Shown: positions 54,329-63,816 of the stretch, in pieces | How the letters are laid out: every line of letters starts with the position of its first letter | Numbering within the stretch: position 1 is the first letter of the stretch | From: Quisquiliibacterium transsilvanicum | Lineage (GTDB): Bacteria; Pseudomonadota; Gammaproteobacteria; Burkholderiales; Burkholderiaceae_E | Assembly (NCBI RefSeq): GCF_014202215.1 | Contig: NZ_JACHGB010000006.1 | Location: 124,001-188,000 of the forward strand | Reading direction: 5' to 3' | Length of the DNA: 64,000 bases | Made by a program: the position numbers and the translations under genes | The notes under the pieces: model-generated | What the model was told of the DNA's origin: nothing | Seen by the model: the letters and a program-made list of their open reading frames with translations, nothing else | The model's database searches: none

Positions 54329-55897
54329 TCAGCCGCGCTCCTCGCGCAGCTCGGCCTTGCGGATCTTGCCGGCCGGCGTCAGTGGCAGCTCGTCGCGCAG
54401 CACCACCTGGCGCGGCACCTTGTAGTCGGCCAGCTTGCCGCGGCAGTGATCCAGGATCTCCTGCGCGGTGAGCCCGCTGCCCGGCCTGGGCACCACGTAG
54501 TAGCGGCCCACTTCGCCCAGCACGCGGTCCGGCACGCCGATGCCGGCCACCATCAGCACCTTCGGATGGCGGCCGATGAAGTCCTCGATCTCCGCCGGGT
54601 AGACGTTGAAGCCGCCCTGGATGTACATGTCCTTCGCGCGGCCCCGCAGACGGATGTAGCCGTCGGCGTCCACTTCGCCCAGGTCGCCGGTGTGCAGCCA
54701 GCCGTCGGCGTCGAAGGCATCCGAGGCCGCGGCCGCGCCGATGTAGCCGGGCACCACGCCCAGGCCGCGGAACCAGAGCTCGCCCACCTCGCCCACCGCC
54801 GCCTCGCGGCCCTCGCGGGTCACCACGCGCAGCGCGGCGCCCGCCAGCGGCCGGCCGATCGAGCTCATCAGCCGCGCCTCGTCGCAGCCCGGCGGCGTCA
54901 TCACCAGCGCGCCGGACGACTCGGACAGCCCGTACAGGTTCATGATCTGCGCCTGCGGCATCCGCTGGCGCAGCTGGGCGAGCAGCCCGCTCTCGACGTT
55001 GGAGCCGCCGGTGACGATCAGCCGCACGGAGTCCAGGTTCACCGTGGCCCAGGCCGGGTTCGCGATGAACAGCGTGAGCATCGTCGGCACGCCGGTGAGG
55101 ATGGTCGGCGGACGCCGGGCGATCAGCTCGAGCATCAGCTCGGCCTTGAACATCGGGACCAGTTCGCAGACCCCGCCGCCGATCAGGTTGGTGAGCACGC
55201 CGCAGGTGATGCCGCCGACGTGGTTCAACGGCAGCGCAAGCTGCAGCAGGTCGGCGGCGCAGGCCTGCTGGTGCACTGCCTGCGCCGCCGCAGACGCCAG
55301 CATGCTGGCGTGCGTGAGCCCCGCGCCCTTGGGCCGGCCCGTGGTGCCGGAGGTGTAGATCACGGTCGCCAGGTCCTCGGGCATCACCGCCTCGCGGGCT
55401 GCCGCCAGCGCGGCTGCGTCGACCGGCGCGTCCAGCAGCGAGGCCAGGCTCGCCGCATGGCCGGCGGTTGGCTCGAAGGGGATCAGGTGCGCCAGCCGCG
55501 GCAGCCCCGCCGCGATCCGGCCGGCCATCGCCAGCAGGTCGAAGCCCTCGGCCTGCCCGACCGCGATCAGCCCGCGCGCGCCGCTGTCGGCGAGCATGTA
55601 CTCGATTTCGGCGTCGCGGTAGCGCACGCTCAGCGCCACCACCGCCACCCCGATGCGGGCCGCGCCATAGAAGGCCTGCAGCCAGCCGATGCCATTGGGG
55701 GCGATCAGCCCGATGCGGTCGCCCCTGCCGAAGCCCAGCGCGAGCAGGCCGCAGGCCACCCGGTCGGCCGCAGCGTCGATCTCCGACCAGGGCACGTTGC
55801 GGCCCTGCTCGTCGACGTAGGCCGTGGCGCCGCCCCGCGCGCGCGCCGCAGCTGCGAGGGTGTCGCCGATGGTCGGCGCGAGGATGCCCTGGTCCAT
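54329..55897 (-). CDS. AMP-binding acyl-CoA synthetase
   Basis: 522 residues. The P-loop-like motif is VIYTSGTTGRPKGAGLTH; then MNLYGLSESSGA, DGWLHTGDLGEVDADGYIRLRGRAKDM in pieces, and the C-terminal lysine in LPLTPAGKIRKAEL. It activates a carboxylic acid to acyl-CoA through an adenylate; chain length cannot be told. It ends near the CobC-like gene, and its start follows hslU by 17 bp on the same strand. Confidence 0.92.
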   Translation of the reverse strand: MDQGILAPTIGDTLAAAARARGGATAYVDEQGRNVPWSEIDAAADRVACGLLALGFGRGDRIGLIAPNGIGWLQAFYGAARIGVAVVALSVRYRDAEIEYMLADSGARGLIAVGQAEGFDLLAMAGRIAAGLPRLAHLIPFEPTAGHAASLASLLDAPVDAAALAAAREAVMPEDLATVIYTSGTTGRPKGAGLTHASMLASAAAQAVHQQACAADLLQLALPLNHVGGITCGVLTNLIGGGVCELVPMFKAELMLELIARRPPTILTGVPTMLTLFIANPAWATVNLDSVRLIVTGGSNVESGLLAQLRQRMPQAQIMNLYGLSESSGALVMTPPGCDEARLMSSIGRPLAGAALRVVTREGREAAVGEVGELWFRGLGVVPGYIGAAAASDAFDADGWLHTGDLGEVDADGYIRLRGRAKDMYIQGGFNVYPAEIEDFIGRHPKVLMVAGIGVPDRVLGEVGRYYVVPRPGSGLTAQEILDHCRGKLADYKVPRQVVLRDELPLTPAGKIRKAELREERG

Positions 55898-55914
55898 GCC
55901 GGTCCGGCTCCTTC

Positions 55915-57273
55915 TCAGAGGATGTAGCGCGCCAGGTCCTCGCGCGACGCGACGTCGGCCAGCCGCGCGTTGACGAAGGCCGCGTCGATGCGCACCGTCT
56001 CGCCCGCGTGGCGGACCGCAGCGAAGGAGACCTCCTCCAGCAGCCGTTCCATCACCGTGTGCAACCGGCGCGCACCGATGTTCTCGGTGTTCTCGTTGAC
56101 CGAGAAAGCGATCTCGGCCAGCCGCTGCACGCCCTCGGTGGTGAAGTCCAGCGAGACTCCCTCGGTCTCCAGCAGCGCCTGGTACTGCTTGACCAGGCTG
56201 GCGTCGGTGTCGGTCAGGATCGACTCGAAGTCGCGCGCCGACAGCGAATCGAGCTCGACGCGAATCGGCAGGCGGCCCTGCAGCTCGGGGATCAGGTCCG
56301 AAGGCTTGGACAGGTGGAAGGCGCCCGAGGCGATGAACAGGATGTGGTCGGTGCGGATGACGCCGTAGCGGGTGTTCACCGCGGTGCCCTCGACCAGCGG
56401 CAGCAGGTCGCGCTGCACGCCCTGGCGCGAGACGTCGGCGCCCTGCATGTCGGAGCGGCTGGCCACCTTGTCGATCTCGTCGATGAAGACGATGCCGTTC
56501 TGCTCCACCGCCTGCACCGCCTGGGCCTTGACCTCTTCCTCGTTGACCAGCTTGGCGGCCTCCTCGTCGGCCAGCAGCTTCATCGCCTCACGGATCTTGA
56601 GCTTGCGCGCGCGCCGCTTGCCCTGCATCCCGGAAAACAGCGACTGGATCTGCTGAGTCATCTCCTCCATGCCGGCCGGGCCCATCAGTTCCATCGCCGG
56701 CATCGGCTGGGCGATCTCGATCTCGATCTCCTTGTCGTCGAGCTCGCCCTCGCGCAGCCGCTTGCGGAACTTCTGGCGTGCGGCCGAATCGCCGCCGCCC
56801 TCGCGCGGTGCGGCTGCATCGTCGCTCCCGCCGAAGCCGAAGCCGCCCTGCGGCCGGCCGGAGGGCAGCAGCGCATCGAGCACGCGGTCCTCGGCGGCAT
56901 CCAGCGCGCGCTGGTCGACCCGGCGCATCGCCTGCTCGCGCACCTGCTTGACCGCGAACTCGGCGAGGTCGCGGATGATGGTGTCGACGTCCCGGCCGAC
57001 GTAGCCGACCTCGGTGAACTTGGTCGCTTCGACCTTGATGAAGGGCGCGTTCGCGAGCCGCGCCAGCCGGCGCGCGATCTCGGTCTTGCCCACGCCGGTG
57101 GGCCCGATCATCAGGATGTTCTTTGGCGTGATCTCCTGGCGGAGCGGATCTGCGACCTGCTGGCGGCGCCAGCGGTTGCGCAGCGCGATCGCCACCGCGC
57201 GCTTGGCGCGCGACTGGCCGACGATGTGCTTGTCGAGTTCCGAGACGATTTCCTCGGGGGTCATCTGGGTCAT
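55915..57273 (-). CDS. hslU: HslU ATPase subunit of the HslUV protease
   Basis: 452 residues. Walker [18 protein letters not shown] (about 57-64), the I-domain (about 110-245, with Glu/Arg-rich helices), Walker [14 protein letters not shown], the GYVGRDVD pore motif and the C-terminal [17 protein letters not shown] and LARYIL that docks into HslV. It unfolds substrates for HslV. It is 47 bp after hslV. Confidence 0.97.
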   Translation of the reverse strand: MTQMTPEEIVSELDKHIVGQSRAKRAVAIALRNRWRRQQVADPLRQEITPKNILMIGPTGVGKTEIARRLARLANAPFIKVEATKFTEVGYVGRDVDTIIRDLAEFAVKQVREQAMRRVDQRALDAAEDRVLDALLPSGRPQGGFGFGGSDDAAAPREGGGDSAARQKFRKRLREGELDDKEIEIEIAQPMPAMELMGPAGMEEMTQQIQSLFSGMQGKRRARKLKIREAMKLLADEEAAKLVNEEEVKAQAVQAVEQNGIVFIDEIDKVASRSDMQGADVSRQGVQRDLLPLVEGTAVNTRYGVIRTDHILFIASGAFHLSKPSDLIPELQGRLPIRVELDSLSARDFESILTDTDASLVKQYQALLETEGVSLDFTTEGVQRLAEIAFSVNENTENIGARRLHTVMERLLEEVSFAAVRHAGETVRIDAAFVNARLADVASREDLARYIL

Positions 57274-57320
57274 CGCGGTGCCTTCGATGCTGGCCGCGAC
57301 GCCGGGCCGCGCTCGCGCGA

Positions 57321-57857
57321 TCAGCCCAGCGTCTCGACGGTGTGGTTCTGGTTGGTGTAGATGCAGATGTCGCCGGCGATCGCCAGCGACTTGCGGACCA
57401 CGGTCTCGGGATCGAGCGTGGTGTTGTCGAGCAGCGCGCTGGCTGCCGCCTGCGCGTAGGCGCCGCCGCTGCCGATGGCGATCAGCCCGCCCTCGGGCTC
57501 GAGCACGTCGCCGTTGCCGGTGAGGATCAGCGAGTGCTCACGGTCCGCCACCGCGAGCATCGCCTCCAGCCGGCGCAGCATCCGGTCGGTTCGCCAGTCC
57601 TTGGCGAGCTCGACCGCTGCCCGCAGCATGTGGCCGGAGTGCTTCTCGAGCTTGGCCTCGAAGCGCTCGAACAGCGTGAAGGCGTCGGCGGTGCCGCCGG
57701 CGAAACCGGCGAGGACGCGGTCGTGGTACAGGCGGCGCACCTTGCGCGCGCCCTGCTTGATGATGATGGAGCCGAGGGTGACCTGGCCGTCGCCGCCCAG
57801 TGCTACCGACGAACCCCTGCGCACCGACACGATGGTGGTGCCGTGGAACTGTTCCAT
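57321..57857 (-). CDS. hslV: HslV peptidase subunit
   Basis: 178 residues. [20 protein letters not shown] contains the catalytic N-terminal threonine, preceded by a short leader MEQFHG that must be removed; this leader is usual in betaproteobacteria. [18 protein letters not shown] and [13 protein letters not shown] are further proteasome-like motifs. Upstream CCTTTCCCCACTT resembles half of a sigma-32 -10, but no -35 was seen. Confidence 0.96.
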   Translation of the reverse strand: MEQFHGTTIVSVRRGSSVALGGDGQVTLGSIIIKQGARKVRRLYHDRVLAGFAGGTADAFTLFERFEAKLEKHSGHMLRAAVELAKDWRTDRMLRRLEAMLAVADREHSLILTGNGDVLEPEGGLIAIGSGGAYAQAAASALLDNTTLDPETVVRKSLAIAGDICIYTNQNHTVETLG

Positions 57858-57912
57858 GACGAGGAGGCGGGCGCCGCGCGCGATTGCCGCGGCGCCAAGT
57901 GGGGAAAGGGAG

Positions 57913-59511
57913 TCAGATTCTACGCCGACGGATGTCGGCGAGCTCGTGAATGCCCATCACCACCATCAGGGACTCCACCATCGCCCCCGGCTCCACGATG
58001 ATCACCCGCCGGCCGGCGCTGCACAGGGTGAGCACCTCGTTGAGCAGTTCGCCAGCCGCCACGAAGTCCAGCCTGCGCAGGCCGCGGCAATCGATCGGCA
58101 CCTCGGTGCGCGCGCCGGCCCACTCGCGAAGCGACTCGAGTTCGGCCGCCATTCGACCGGCGATCTCGCCCAGCAGCGAGAACCCGCCTGCGTCGGCATG
58201 CGCATGCGTTTGCGCAGCGGCCGGTTGCTCCTGGGCCCTGGCCGGCGCCGCCGGGCCGTCCGCCTCGGCACGAATGCAGGCCGGCAGCGGCTCCCACGGC
58301 GGCGGCGACACCTCGTAGGTGACGCAGAAGTCGATGGAGAGATCTTCGAAGGCCTGGCGGTCGCCGATCAGTCTCAGCCCGAGCATCGCGAGCTGCCAGC
58401 AGCCGTCGCCCGGATCGCGGCGACCGGTCTCGATCGCAGCCCGGGCCGCCTTGAACAGCGCGCCCGCCCCGGCGACCGAAAGCTCGCGCCCGGCCTTCTC
58501 GAATGCGGCGATCGCCGAAACCACCAGCGCCGCCCCCTGCGCATCGACCGCGCGCACCGCGCCGAAGTCGAAGGCGACCGGACGGCGCCCGGCGCCAGCC
58601 CGCTGCGCCGACTCGAGCCGGGACTGGATGGAAGCATCGAGCCGCCCCGTGAAGGCCACAGAAGAGGCGGCCTGGGCCCGCTTCGGCGCGGCCGCCTGCG
58701 CGGACATCTCCTGCCAGGCCGGCGGCGACTTCTCGAAACGGGCGGCGTACTCGATCGCCACCGCCTCGAAGTCCGCACGCGCGCCGCTCGCCTGCAGCAC
58801 GTCGAAGAGCATGCGCCACGCCTGCAGCGCCTGCGCGTCGCGGCCGCCCCGCGCGATCGAGGCGCGCAGCGTGGCAATCGCCGCCTGCGACTGTCCGTTC
58901 GCGTAGAGGATCGCCGCCTCCTCGAGATCCGACGGCAGCGTGGAAGCGCTCACCTGGATGCCAGAGACGGCCGCCGGGCCAGCCGGCACGGCGCCGTCGA
59001 ACTCGAGCGAATCGAGAGTTCGAACGGCGGGGGAGGCGGAAGCGGAAGCCGACGTCGGCGCAGGAGCAGAGGCGAACGCGGGAGCTGGCGCCCTCGGCAG
59101 CGATTGCGCAGCGGCGCGCAACGGCGCGGCTGCTGCGGCGTGTTGCTGCGAGATCGGCGCGGCCGGCGGATGCGTCGGGGACGAAGCGAACAGCGATGGG
59201 CTCGAACCGTGCGCCTGCGCCGAAGCATGCGCCTGCGCCGAAACACGCCCCTGCATCGAGACATGCGCCTGCATCGAGACATGCGCCTGCGGCGCGGGCG
59301 CCGTGGGCCGGACGAGCGACGATTGTGCGTCGATCATCTCGGACTCGATGAGGTCGATCTTCTCGGCGGTGCGGCGGGCCAGCTCGCGCTGCGCAGCGAC
59401 GCTGGGCACCGTGGCCGGCCCCCTCAGGGTGCTGTCCGGAATCCGCACGGGAAGCCCGCCGCGCGTACGGCGGGCATCGGACTTGTCCTTTCGGCCGAAC
59501 AGAGAAAACAC
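57913..59511 (-). CDS. Unnamed protein with TPR-like segment and two STAS-like regions
   Basis: About 532 residues, no named gene recognised. In order: a short start [14 protein letters not shown], a helix (about 38-62), a Met/Gln/His repeat (about 76-102), an Ala/Pro-rich linker (to about 185), a TPR-like helical part (about 193-268: [20 protein letters not shown]), a STAS-like domain (about 285-402: [20 protein letters not shown]), a His/Ala linker and a second STAS-like domain (about 440-530: [19 protein letters not shown]). STAS domains mostly bind proteins or nucleotides. Start is GTG at 59511 or 59514 after GAGGAG. It lies between dksA and hslV. Confidence 0.7.
   Translation of the reverse strand: MFSLFGRKDKSDARRTRGGLPVRIPDSTLRGPATVPSVAAQRELARRTAEKIDLIESEMIDAQSSLVRPTAPAPQAHVSMQAHVSMQGRVSAQAHASAQAHGSSPSLFASSPTHPPAAPISQQHAAAAAPLRAAAQSLPRAPAPAFASAPAPTSASASASPAVRTLDSLEFDGAVPAGPAAVSGIQVSASTLPSDLEEAAILYANGQSQAAIATLRASIARGGRDAQALQAWRMLFDVLQASGARADFEAVAIEYAARFEKSPPAWQEMSAQAAAPKRAQAASSVAFTGRLDASIQSRLESAQRAGAGRRPVAFDFGAVRAVDAQGAALVVSAIAAFEKAGRELSVAGAGALFKAARAAIETGRRDPGDGCWQLAMLGLRLIGDRQAFEDLSIDFCVTYEVSPPPWEPLPACIRAEADGPAAPARAQEQPAAAQTHAHADAGGFSLLGEIAGRMAAELESLREWAGARTEVPIDCRGLRRLDFVAAGELLNEVLTLCSAGRRVIIVEPGAMVESLMVVMGIHELADIRRRRI
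59209..59294 (-). repeat. 18-bp in-frame tandem repeat in the STAS-like protein gene
   Basis: About four and a half copies of an 18-bp unit; on the plus strand the clearest is ATGCGCCTGCATCGAGAC. It encodes QAHVSM-type units ([19 protein letters not shown]). Copies differ at a few positions. Confidence 0.9.
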
Positions 59512-59552
59512 CACCTGTTGCCACTCCTCGAAAGTGTCGATCGAGTGTAGCA

Positions 59553-59569
59553 CCGGGCCTTTTGCCCGG
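59553..59569 (-). terminator. Hairpin between dksA and the STAS-like gene
   Basis: CCGGGC-AAAAG-GCCCGG on the minus strand, without a T tract. A TACACT box (59549-59544) for the next gene follows closely. Confidence 0.4.
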
Positions 59570-59629
59570 GAGCGGCCGCGCCGGGCCGACGGTCGGCCCT
59601 CCGGGACCGCTCGTCCCAGGCCGTGGGAA

Positions 59630-60058
59630 TCAGTCTCCGTAGAGCTTCTGGCGAAGCTCGCGGCGCTGCTGCGCCTCGAGTGAGAGCGTGGCGGTGGGAC
59701 GCGCGAGCAGGCGCGGAATTCCGATCGGCTCGCCCGTCTCTTCGCAATAGCCGTAGTCGCCGGATTCGATGCGGGCCAGCGACTGCTGGACCTTCTTGAT
59801 CAGCTTGCGCTCGCGATCACGGGTACGCAGCTCGAGCGCGTGCTCTTCCTCGATCGTGGCGCGATCCGCCGGATCGGGGACGATGACCGTCTCGCGCAGA
59901 TGCTCGGTGGTCTCATCCGCGTTCTGCAGCAACTCTCGCTCCATCTGCTGGAGCCGCGCACGGAAGAACCCCAATTGCGCGTCGTTCATGTAGTCCGACT
60001 CGGGCATCTTCAGCAGTTCAGCCTCGGTCGGGATTTTTTTTTCCTTGATTGCCGCCAT
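59630..60058 (-). CDS. dksA: DksA-type transcription factor lacking the zinc-finger cysteines
   Basis: 142 residues. The coiled-coil with the acidic tip (IVPDPADRATIEEEHALELRT in two pieces) and the GYCEETGEPIGIPRLLARPTA region identify DksA. In E. coli DksA four cysteines bind zinc; here only the first remains (CEETGEP, then ATLSLEAQQRR), a form known in other alpha- and betaproteobacteria. It binds RNA polymerase in the secondary channel and works with ppGpp. AGAGGTAGG precedes the ATG. An A9 run lies in codons 6-9. Confidence 0.94.
   Translation of the reverse strand: MAAIKEKKIPTEAELLKMPESDYMNDAQLGFFRARLQQMERELLQNADETTEHLRETVIVPDPADRATIEEEHALELRTRDRERKLIKKVQQSLARIESGDYGYCEETGEPIGIPRLLARPTATLSLEAQQRRELRQKLYGD
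60034..60042 (-). repeat. A9 homopolymer in the start of dksA
   Basis: Nine consecutive A on the coding strand span the codons for Glu-Lys-Lys-Ile. Such a run is rare in this GC-rich window and is a possible slippage site. Confidence 0.95.
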
Positions 60059-60159
60059 GTCCTACCTCTTGCAAGGACGACCCGGGATGCGCACCGGTTC
60101 GGGCGCGGTCCGCGGTTTCGCCCACGATGCCGCAAAAGGGCCCGCGCACTGCCGGGCGT

Positions 60160-61137
60160 TCAAGCCAGGCACTGCTCCAGGCCCTTGACGAAGATGTCGC
60201 GGGGCAGGTTGCGCCCGATGAACACCATCTTGCTGGAGGGCTTTTCGCCCGCTTTCCAGCGTCTTCCGGCATCCGCGCCCATCATCTGGTGCACGCCCTG
60301 GAAGACCGTCTGGCGGTCGGAGCCCTTCATGAAAAGCACGCCTTTATACCGCAACATGTCCTGCCCGTAAACCTGGATCAGACCGCCGAGGAAATCCTCC
60401 AGCTTGGTGGGGTCGAAGGGCTTGTTCGAGCGGAACACGAAGGACTGGACCGCGTCGTCATGCTCGTGCGAGTCGTCCTTCAGGAAGTCGGGATCGATCT
60501 CCAGCACCGAGTTCAGGTTGAAGCCGCGGATGTCGAGGATCTCGCCGATGTCCGCCTGCCCGAAATGCACCGGCCTGATCGGCGCGCGCGGGTTGATCCG
60601 CGCCAGGCGGTGGCGCAGCCGCTCCTGCGCCTCGGAAGTCGCTACGTCGACCTTCGACATCAGGATGCGATCGGCGAAGCCCACCTGCTCCTGGGCCTCG
60701 CGGTGCTCGTCCAGCTGGCGCTCGCCGTGCGCCGCATCGACCACGGTGATCACCGCGTCGAGCAGGTAGGCGTCGGCGATCTCGTCGTCGAGGAAGAAGG
60801 TCTGCGCGACCGGACCGGGATCCGCCAGGCCGGTGGTCTCGATGATCACCCGGTCGAAGGAGATCTCGCCGGCATCGCGTCGCTCCTTCAACTCGCCAAG
60901 GATGCGCACCAGGTCGCCGCGCACCGTGCAGCAGATGCAGCCGTTGTTCATCTCGACGATCTGCTCTTCGCGCTCCTGCAGCAGCAGGTCGTTGTCGACG
61001 CCCTCTTCGCCGAACTCGTTCTCGATCACCGCGATGCGATGGCCGTGATCTTCCTTGAGGATGCGGTTGAGCAGCGTGGTCTTGCCGCTGCCCAGGAAGC
61101 CGGTGAGGATGGTCACCGGCACGTGCTTGGTCGTCAT
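60160..61137 (-). CDS. CobW/YjiA-type G3E GTPase
   Basis: 325 residues. Walker A LTGFLGSGKTTLLNRIL, VIENEFGEEGVDNDL, the metal-binding CICC in NNGCICCTVRGDL, and IIETTGLADPGPVAQTF, then SKVD as the guanine motif. The C-terminal domain (about 220-325) is the CobW_C type. These proteins are metal-binding GTPases, several serving zinc delivery. Neighbouring dksA with lost zinc ligands is interesting in this light but no Zur site was recognised. Confidence 0.9.
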   Translation of the reverse strand: MTTKHVPVTILTGFLGSGKTTLLNRILKEDHGHRIAVIENEFGEEGVDNDLLLQEREEQIVEMNNGCICCTVRGDLVRILGELKERRDAGEISFDRVIIETTGLADPGPVAQTFFLDDEIADAYLLDAVITVVDAAHGERQLDEHREAQEQVGFADRILMSKVDVATSEAQERLRHRLARINPRAPIRPVHFGQADIGEILDIRGFNLNSVLEIDPDFLKDDSHEHDDAVQSFVFRSNKPFDPTKLEDFLGGLIQVYGQDMLRYKGVLFMKGSDRQTVFQGVHQMMGADAGRRWKAGEKPSSKMVFIGRNLPRDIFVKGLEQCLA

Positions 61138-61246
61138 GTCTGGCCTCCAGGATGCGGGTCCGCGTCCGTCGAAGGCCGGGATTCTATCCCTGTACGCAGC
61201 GGCCCGCCGCGCGCCGCATCTCCCGCCCGCGGCCGCAGGCCCGGAA

Positions 61247-62257
61247 CTATCGGCGGCGCGCCCGCGGATGCGCGGTGTCGTAGACGCTGGCGAGCCGCTG
61301 GAAATCGAGCGAGGTGTAGACCTGAGTGGTGGCGATGCTGGCGTGACCCAGCAACTCCTGCACCGCGCGCAGGTCGCCGCTGGACTGCAGCAGGTGGCTG
61401 GCGAAGGAATGGCGCAGCACGTGGGGATGGACGCCCACCGGCACGCCTCTGCGACGGGCCAGTCGCGCCAGCCGGGCCTGCACGGTCCGGTTCGCCAGGC
61501 GCGCGCCGCGCCCGCTCAGGAACAGCGGACGCGGGTCGGCGGCGGGGTGCAGCGCCAGCCAGCGCGCGCGCTCGTCGATCCAGGCCTGCAGCGCTGCGAT
61601 CGCAGCGGCGCCCACCGGCACGGTGCGGCGCTTGCCGCCCTTGCCGGTCACCGTGACTTCGGCCTCGGCGAGGTCCAGCCAGCCCGCGGAACGGTGCGGC
61701 GGGCCGTCGAAGTGGCGCAAATCCAGCCCGGTGAGTTCGGACAGGCGCAGCCCGGACGAATAGAAGAGCTCCAGCATCGCCTGGTCGCGCAGCGCCTCGA
61801 AGGGCGGATCCTCGCCAGCGCCTGCGGACTTGCCGTCGGCGCCAGCTGCCGCTGCACCGTCTGCCGCCGCTGCGCCGCCTCCGGCGCCGTCGACCAGCCG
61901 CATCGCCTGGTCGGGCGACAGCGCCTTGGGCAGGCGCCGCCCGGCCTTTGGCGCGCGCAGGCCGCGCGCGGGGTTCGACGAAACCTCGCCGGCTTCGGCA
62001 AGTGCGTCGAAGAAGCCGCGCCAGGCTGAAAGGCGCCGTGCGATCGAGCGCGGCGCCAGACCTGCGCGCATCGCGCCGGCGATCCAGCGGCGCAGGTCGG
62101 CCTCGTCGAGCTCGGACCAGGGACGGTCCGCCGCAACCCGCTGCAGCTCGGCGAGGTCGCCGCGATAGCTGGCGATGGTCTTCGGGGAGTAGCCGCGCTC
62201 GGTGGCCAGGCGGCGCAGCCAGGCCTCGATGCGCGGCTTCACCGGCTCGGCCGCCAA
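61247..62257 (-). CDS. xerC: Tyrosine recombinase XerC with low-complexity insertion
   Basis: 336 residues, slightly long. The catalytic set is Arg in SGLRLSELTGL, Lys in VTGKGGKRRTVP, HPHVLRHSFASHL, LGHAS and Tyr in TQVYTSLDF. XerC with XerD resolves chromosome dimers at dif. A Gly/Ala insertion (about residues 127-150: [19 protein letters not shown]) lies between the core-binding and catalytic domains. The start is TTG at 62257 or GTG at 62242; no ATG is available. It follows DUF484 by 9 bp. Confidence 0.92.
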   Translation of the reverse strand: MAAEPVKPRIEAWLRRLATERGYSPKTIASYRGDLAELQRVAADRPWSELDEADLRRWIAGAMRAGLAPRSIARRLSAWRGFFDALAEAGEVSSNPARGLRAPKAGRRLPKALSPDQAMRLVDGAGGGAAAADGAAAAGADGKSAGAGEDPPFEALRDQAMLELFYSSGLRLSELTGLDLRHFDGPPHRSAGWLDLAEAEVTVTGKGGKRRTVPVGAAAIAALQAWIDERARWLALHPAADPRPLFLSGRGARLANRTVQARLARLARRRGVPVGVHPHVLRHSFASHLLQSSGDLRAVQELLGHASIATTQVYTSLDFQRLASVYDTAHPRARRR

Positions 62258-62266
62258 CGCGCCCGC

Positions 62267-62941
62267 CTACTCGACCAGCCGCGACAACGCAGCGCTGGCG
62301 ATCTCGTTGATGCGCTCGAGGAAGGCGGTGCCCATGTTCATCTGGTAGCGGTCGGGATCGGCCGAGCCCAGCACCAGCATCCCGAAGGCATTGGGATCGA
62401 CGCCCTTGCGCAATGCCAGCAGTGCGAGCGAACGCGTGGTGGCGCCGCCCTCCGGCAGCCAGGTGGCGGCCTGGAAGTCGGCATTCGGCCCGCAGTAGGG
62501 CTGCTTCATGCTGTTGGCGAGCGTGATGACGTCCACCTCCACCGGCGCCGCACAGGGCAGCCCGCGGAATCGCTCGCGCACGCCCCACAGCCTGAGCGCG
62601 ACGTGCGGCACCGAGAACACGGTGTGCATGCCGTCGACCACCGCCTGCGGCAGCCGCTCGGCCTCGGCAGCCAGCAGCAGCTGGCGCGTCCACTTCTGCA
62701 GGCGCTCGGTGATCGCGTCGTTCTCCTGGCCGATGCGCACCAGCTCGGCGAGCTTGTGCTCGAGCCCGCGATTCCGGTCGCGAAGCACCTCGAGCTGGCG
62801 CTCGTGCAGGGAGATCGCGCGGCCGCCGTGCGGATCCGGCACGGTCATCGAGACCAGCAGCTCCGGATGGGCTGCGAAGAACTCGGGGTGATCGCGCAGG
62901 TAGCGGGCCACCTCGTCGGGAGCGGGGGTGCTTTCGGTCAT
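62267..62941 (-). CDS. DUF484 family (GAF-like) protein
   Basis: 224 residues. [19 protein letters not shown] and [20 protein letters not shown] in the N-terminal part with a coiled-coil, then a GAF-like domain ending [19 protein letters not shown]. Found between dapF and xerC in most gammaproteobacteria and betaproteobacteria; its function is not settled. The start overlaps the dapF stop (ATGA). Confidence 0.92.
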   Translation of the reverse strand: MTESTPAPDEVARYLRDHPEFFAAHPELLVSMTVPDPHGGRAISLHERQLEVLRDRNRGLEHKLAELVRIGQENDAITERLQKWTRQLLLAAEAERLPQAVVDGMHTVFSVPHVALRLWGVRERFRGLPCAAPVEVDVITLANSMKQPYCGPNADFQAATWLPEGGATTRSLALLALRKGVDPNAFGMLVLGSADPDRYQMNMGTAFLERINEIASAALSRLVE

Positions 62942-63798
62942 TGGAGGTCGGTCAGGTCGATTTCGCCTTCGAACACCCGGACGGCCGGGCCGGTCATCCT
63001 CACCGTGCCGCCCGCCTCCCAGGCGATGGTCAGCGCGCCGCCCCGCATCTCGACGTCCACCGGCGAGCTCAGCAGCCCGCGCCGGATGCCGGAGACCGCC
63101 GCGGCGCACGCGCCGGTGCCGCAGGCCAGGGTCTCGCCCGCGCCGCGCTCCCAGACACGCAGCCGGATACGGTGCGAGGACAGCACCTGCATGAAGCCCG
63201 CGTTCACCCGGTTCGGGAAGGCGGGGTGATGCTCGATCGCGGGCCCGTCCTCGGCCACCGGTGCGGCGTCCACATCCTCGACCAGCTGCACCGCGTGCGG
63301 GTTGCCCATCGACAGCGCGGCCACCCAGCAGGTGCGGTCATGCACCGGCAGCGGCCAGAGGGTCTCGTCGCCGACCTGCGAGGGCTTCATCGTGTGCGAT
63401 CGGAACGGGACCAGCCGCGGCTCGAAGACCGGCGCGCCCATGTCCACCGTCACCCGTCCGTCGTCCTCGAGGCGGGGCTCGATCACGCCGGACAGCGTCT
63501 CGACGCGGATCGAGCGGCTGGCGGTGAGGCCCTGGTCGACGACGAAGCGCACGAAGCAGCGGGCGCCGTTGCCGCACTGCTCCACCTCGCCGCCGTCGGC
63601 GTTGAAGATCCGGTAGCGGAAATCGACCCCCGGCTGGCTGGCCGCCTCGACCAGCAGCAGCTGGTCCGCGCCGACGCCGAAGTGCCGGTCGGCGAGCGCG
63701 CGCCACTGACCGGGAGCGAGATCGATGCGCTGGCGGACGCCGTCGATCACGACGAAGTCGTTGCCTGCGCCATGCATTTTGGTGAACCTGAGCTTCAT
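62938..63798 (-). CDS. dapF: Diaminopimelate epimerase
   Basis: 286 residues. [15 protein letters not shown], the first catalytic cysteine in [13 protein letters not shown] and the second in [13 protein letters not shown] are intact. It converts LL- to meso-diaminopimelate for lysine and peptidoglycan. It precedes DUF484 and xerC in one operon; the lpxL-like gene ends 18 bp upstream. Confidence 0.97.
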   Translation of the reverse strand: MKLRFTKMHGAGNDFVVIDGVRQRIDLAPGQWRALADRHFGVGADQLLLVEAASQPGVDFRYRIFNADGGEVEQCGNGARCFVRFVVDQGLTASRSIRVETLSGVIEPRLEDDGRVTVDMGAPVFEPRLVPFRSHTMKPSQVGDETLWPLPVHDRTCWVAALSMGNPHAVQLVEDVDAAPVAEDGPAIEHHPAFPNRVNAGFMQVLSSHRIRLRVWERGAGETLACGTGACAAAVSGIRRGLLSSPVDVEMRGGALTIAWEAGGTVRMTGPAVRVFEGEIDLTDLQ

Positions 63799-63816
63799 CG
63801 AAGGATTATCACCGAT

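Noticed and set aside
57858-57912. Sigma-32 promoter before hslV
   Set aside because: CCCCACTT resembles part of a -10 but no CTTGAA-like -35 lies at 13-15 bp, so it was not listed as a feature.
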